From NCBI RefSeq assembly GCF_036689865.1, contig NZ_JBAHUQ010000023.1, forward strand, positions 11,051 to 72,359: a DNA stretch of 61,309 nucleotides, given 5' to 3'. The position numbers were made by a program, and so were the translations under genes. Each line of letters opens with the position of its first letter. Position 1 is the first letter of the stretch. This document shows, piece after piece, positions 27,601 through 33,600 of this stretch. The notes under the pieces are model-generated. The model had not been told where the DNA came from. It did no database searches and worked only from the letters and a program-made list of their open reading frames with translations. The stretch comes from Magnetococcus sp. PR-3 (GTDB lineage Bacteria; Pseudomonadota; Magnetococcia; Magnetococcales; Magnetococcaceae).

Positions 27601-30600
27601 CGGTGTCGGCATCAAAGGTCAACCAGCTGGGTAGATTGGTGGCCGTTAAGGTTAAGCTGTCGCCACTGTCAGCATCGGTAAAGATGCTGCTGCTGATCTG
27701 GGTTTTGAACAGGCTATCTTCGGTGGCTGTGACATCCGCCAGGGTCGAGGCAATGGTCGGGGCGTTGTTGGGGGCCTGTACCGTCAGGGTAAAGGTATCC
27801 GACGCGGTGGCGCCGCTGCTGTCGGTCACCGTGACTTTAATACCCGTGGTGCCGGTGTCGGTGCTGCTGGCGGTACCGGTAAAGGTACGGCTGCTGGCAT
27901 CAAAAGAGAGCCAGCTTGGAATGGCCCCGCCGGAGGAAAGGTCGGACACGCTGTAGGTCAGGGTGTCGGCACTGTCAACATCGGTGAAGGTGCCGGCATC
28001 CAGGGTCAGTACATAGGCGCTATCATAATCCACCAACTGATCGGCCAAGCTGTTGGCCAGGATCGGGGCGTCATTTACATTGCTGACCACCATGTTGACG
28101 GTGGCAGAGGCGCTGTCGCCGTCAGGATCGGTGGCGGTCACTTTAAAGTAGTAGTTGCCGACCTCATCGTTGGTTGGGGTGCCGCTAAAGGTACGGGTGT
28201 CACCATCAAAAGTGAGCCAGCTGGGCAGGGCGCTACCATCAACCTCTGTGGCGGTATAGGTCAGCTTGTCGCCATCGGCATCGGTAAAGGCCGTGGCGGC
28301 AATGTTATAAGAGAAGGCGCTGTCTTCATTAATGGTCTGGTCAACCAAGCCGGTGGCGCTGACCGGTGCATTGTTGGGCACCTCGACCGTCAGGGAGAAG
28401 GTGTCTGAGACCGCTTGACTGCTGCCATCTGTGGCGGTGACCCGTACATTAATGGTGCCGGTATCGGTACTGGTTGCGGTGCCGGTAAAGGTTTGGCTAA
28501 TGGCGTCAAAGCTCAACCAAGTGGGTAGATCCGCTCCACCAGCCAAAGTGGCGGTGTAGGTTAGGCTATCACCACTGTCGACATCACTAATTGAGCCGCT
28601 GGTGATGCTGTATTGGAACGGGGCATCATAATCGGTGGTTTGATCCACCAGGGCCACGCTCACAACGGGGGCGTCGTTGACGTTGCTGACGGTGATGTCA
28701 AAGGCATCTGAAACAGCGTTTCCACGGGGGTCGGTCGCCGTTACTTTAACCGTGACTGTCCCCACTTGATCATTGGTGGGGGTGCCGCTGAAGGTGCGGG
28801 TATCGCTATCAAAAATAAGCCAGTCTGGCAGAGTGGTGCCGCCCTCAAGCGCTGCTGTGTAGGTGATGGTATCCCCGTCGGGATCACTGAAGGTGTTGGC
28901 CGCCACGGTGTAGCTGAAGCTGGTATCTTCCGTCGCACTTTGATCACCAATGGCGTTATCCACTGTGGGCGCGTCATTGGCGTTCAGGATCACCAAGTTG
29001 AAGGTGTCTGCGGCGGAGGTGGTGCCATCACTGGCAGAGAATTTGAGCGCCAGTGTGCCGACATCACTCTCTGCGGTGGGGGTGCCGCTTAAGGTGAGGC
29101 TGGTATCGTTAAAGGTCATCCAGTCTGGCAGGGCTGAGCCATCGGCCTGGGTGACGGTGTAGGTCAGGGTGTCTCCGCTGTCAATGTCGGAGAAGGCGGT
29201 GTCGCTCAGCTGCAGGAAGAACGCATCGTTTTGTTCCCCTTGGACATCGGCCTGGGCACTGTCCAGGGTGGGGGCGTCGTTGCTGTTGGCGACCGTAATG
29301 GCAAAGGTATCGCTAACCGTGGCGCCTTTGGTATCTGTGGCGGTTACCACCACCTGCAGGGCGCCGACATCGGCGTTCTCTGGAATACCAAAGAAGGTGA
29401 GGGTATCCCCATCAAAGGTGATCCAGGAGGGCAGGTCGGTGCCATCCAACTGGGTGGCGGTGTAGGTGAGGGAGTCCCCCGAATCACTATCAGAAAATGT
29501 GCTGCTGGCAACTGTAAATAGAAAGACGCTATCTTCAGTGGCGCTCTGTTCGGCAATCGCGGTCACCAACGTGGGGGTGGTGTTGGGCAGCTCAGCGGTG
29601 AGGGTAAAGATGTCAGAGACGGTCTTTTTCGTCACCCCATCGGTTTCATAGGTACCGTCCCAGGCTGAGACCTTAATGGTATAGGTGGAGAGATCACTGG
29701 TCTCAGGTGTGCCGGTAAACTTACCGCTGACTTGATCAAAATTCAGCCAGGTTGGCCAGGTGCTGCCATCGGCCATAACCGCTTCGTAAGAGAGGGTGTC
29801 GCCATCCTCATCCCCAAAGCTGTTGGCGGGGATTTCAAAGCTGAAGTAGGTGTTCTCTGTTGCGGTTTGATCCGCAATGGCATTGTCCAGTGTCGGCAGG
29901 TCATTGACGTTGTCGACAGAGAGCGTAAAGGTGTTGCTTACATTGGCGCCGTCAGGGTCTGTGGCCGTGACCTTAACAATAATATCCCCCACATGATCAT
30001 TAAGTGGGGTACCACTGAAGGTGCGGGTGCTGCCATCAAAGGTGAGCCAGCTGGGTAGGTCGCTGCCATCATTTAATGTCGCGGTGTAGCTTAAGGTGTC
30101 GCCATCACTAAAGCTGTTGGCGGCAAACTGGTAGGTGAAGAAACTATCTTCATCGTTGCTCTGGTCTACCAGTGCGGTGGCCAAAATGGGGGTGTCGTTG
30201 GCTTCTGCCACGGTCAGGAAGAAGACATCTTCCACCGTAGCGCTGCTGGTATCGGTGGCGATAATCCGTACACCAATGGCCCCTGCATCATCACTGGTAG
30301 GGATGCCGCTAAAGGTTTGGGTGTCGGCATCAAAACTTAACCAGCTGGGTAGGGCTGAGCCATCCAACAACAGGGCGGTGTAGGTCAGGCTATCACCGCT
30401 GTCGACCTCCGCAAAACTGCCGCTGGGTACCGCGTACTCAAAGGATTTACCAATATCCGCTGTTTGGTCGGCATTGGCGGTTTCCACCGTGGGGGCATCG
30501 TTACTGTTGGCCACCACCAGGGTGAAGTTGTCGGAGATCTCTTCGTTATAGAAATCTGCCGCCGTTACCTTAATGGCGAGACCGGCGCTGACATCCCCAT

Positions 30601-33600
30601 TCTCTGGTGTGCCCGCAAAGGTGCGGGTGTCGGCATCAAAGGTCAGCCAGCTGGGTAGTGCGGAGCCATCAGCCAGGGTGGCGGTGTAGGTCAGGAAGTC
30701 CCAGGTGTCGGCATCGGTAAAGGTGTTGCTGGGCAACTGGAACAGGTAGTACTCATCTTCCGTCGCGGTCAACTGGTCCGCCGTGACCGAATCGGCCACC
30801 GCATTGGCCAAGGTTGGCAAATTGTTGGGTGGATAGACGATGAGATAAAAATAGTCCGAGGTGCTGGCGCCGCTAGGATCGGTTGCCGTGACCTGAATAC
30901 CCATCAGGGTGTTTTCAAAGTCCGATGTGGGGGTACCGCTAAAGCTTACTGAGCTGCTATCAAAGACCAACCAGTCGGGCAGGGCCGAGCCGTTAACCAG
31001 CTGAGCACTGTAGCTCAGGGTATCGCCATCCTGATCGGTGAAAGCTGTTGAGGCATCAATAGAGAGCGCACTGCCGGAGAAACCAATCAGGTCATAGATG
31101 GCGTTGCTGACTTCCGGGGCATCATTGGTGTTGGCCACGGTGATGTCAAAGGTGCCAGAGGCGGGCTCGCCGCGGTCATCGGTGGCCGTTACCTTAAAGG
31201 TGGTGGTGCCGACCTGGGCATTTTCGGGGGTGCCGCTAAAGGTGCGGGTGTCGGCATCAAAGGTTAGCCAGCTGGGCAGAGCGGTGCCATCCAGCAGGGT
31301 CGCGGTATAGGTCAGATCATCGCCATCGGCATCGGTAAAGGCCGAAGAATCGAACGTATAGTTAAAGGCGGAATCTTCCGTCGCACTTTGTGCCTGCAAG
31401 GTGTCGGCGACATACACGGGGGCCGTATTGGGGGCCAAAACCACCAGTTGGAAGGTGTCACTGACCGAGGCGGTGTCGTTGCTGTCGTCGGTGGCGGTGA
31501 CAACAATGGTGTAGGTCCCTTGCTCAGGCGCCGTTGCGCTAAAGGTTTGGGTGCTATTAAGGAAGGTCAACCAGTTTGGCAGAGCCGCGCCGGAGGCCAA
31601 CGCTGCGGTGTAGGTCAGGTTATCGTTGGCATCAACATCCACAAAGCTGTCGGTGGTGATGACATAGCTAAAGTCACTACCCGCTTCACCCTCTTGATCG
31701 GTCAGGGCGATCTCCAGTGTGGGGATGTCATTAATGTTGATAACATCAAAGCTGAAGGTCGCTTCGGCAGACTCACCTGCTGGATCGGTGGCGGTCACCT
31801 TAATGCTCAAAGGCGCGGTGGAGGTGGCGCCGGATTCACGGGTGATGTCAGTATTGCCCGGCGTACCACTAAAGGTGCGGGTGCTGGCATCAAAAGAGAG
31901 CCAATCGGGCAGGGCAGAGTTGTCTGACAGGGTGGCGGTGTAGGTCAGGGCATCGCCTTCGGCATCGGTAAAGGTGCCGTCGGGAATTTGGTAGACAAAG
32001 CTGACATCTTCATCAATATCCGCCACGGAGATGATATTGGCGTTGACCGGTGCCGTGTTGGGTTCGGTCACGGTAATACCAAAACTGGTAAAGGTGGTGG
32101 CCCCGGAACCATCGGTTGCGTGGACCTTTACCGTCAACGTGGTGTTTTCATCATTGGTCCCTGGGTCGCCAGAAAAGACCCCGGTGCTGGCATCAAAATT
32201 CAGCCAGATGGGGGTGGTGTTCTGCGCGGTGTCGGTAGATGTGGTGCTGGTGATCTGCGTACCATCTTCCAAGAACGCAGTTAGGGTCAGGGTATCACCG
32301 GTATCAACATCGCTGAACAGGGTTGGTGAGAGTGTGTAGTCAAGGTTCTCATCCGACTCAATCGACAGATTGGCCAGGGTCTCTGCCACGGTGGGGGCAT
32401 CATTCACATTAGTGATGTTAATGGTCAGCCCGGTAGAGACGGAGGCGTCGGCAATATCTGTGGCGGTGATGGTCAGTTCCAGCTGGCCCACATAGTCGTT
32501 GGTGGGGGTGCCGGAAAGACGGCCACTGGTGCTGTCAAAGGAGAGCCAGCTTGGTAGATCGGCCCCGCCACTGAGGGTGGCTGAGTAGGTTAGGGGGTCA
32601 CCATCAAGATCCGAGAAGGTGTCGGACGGAATGTCGTCACTGCCCAGGCTATCTTCAGTCCAGTTGAAATCAATCAGTGCGTTAACGACGGTTGGCGCTC
32701 GGTTGGCATCGTTAACGTTAAGGGTGATCTCATAATAGGGGTTGCCTGTGCTGCCATCGGTAATGGCCACTTCACCGGCGGCATCCCGTGCGGTGATGCG
32801 CAGGCTTAAGTCGGTGTCGGTATCAATCTGAAACCGCTCCGTATCTGCGGTACCAACCAGTTTGGGGACCAGCTCTCCGGTTTGGCTGTCGTTGGCCATG
32901 CTGATTTTAAGCCAGCTGGGCAAGGCGGTGCCATCGGCATAGGTGGCTTCCCAGGTCAGGGTGTCGTTGTTATCAATATCTGTCACACCGGCATCATTGA
33001 GTTGGATCTCAAAGGTGGTGTCCAGATAAACAATAACGCTGACCTCTTCGGTCACGGAGTCTTTGGCGGTGACATAGTTACCGGTGGAGATATAGTCGTA
33101 GAAGATCTCATTGCTGGTGTCGATGGTGGGGGAGTCGTTGGTATTAACAATATCCAGGGCGACATTTTTAATGCCATCGGTACCTAATGAGGTGTCGTAG
33201 CCATCCCCCGTCAGGCTCATTTGTACTTGCAAGGAGCCCACAGTGGCGTGGTCGTTGGTTGGGGTGAACTTAATTTTAACAATACCACCGGTGGATGAGA
33301 GGATCTCATATAGAGCGGTATCAACCGCAGTGCCACCAATATAGAGCTCGGCGCCAATGCTGATCTGACCAATTTGGTAGGTGCCGGAATCGATGGCCGA
33401 AGAGGCATCGATGATGATGATGGTATCGACATCTTCCGTCACCGTATCGTAGGTTACAGAGCTGTCTGTGGCATTTTGCAACGTGACGGTCACCAGTGAT
33501 GAGCCATCACTTGGATCGGCCAACCAGGTGGGGGCCGATGAGTTCTCCGGGCGTAGCTCTTGGGTGCGGTCGCGGCGTTCGTTGCCATCCTCTGGGGGTT

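Noticed and set aside
19000-33000. Dozens of plus-strand open frames with similar sequence every 300 bp
   Set aside because: They recur because they are antisense to the CADG repeats. Shared codons keep one antisense frame open. They have no start context or family match.
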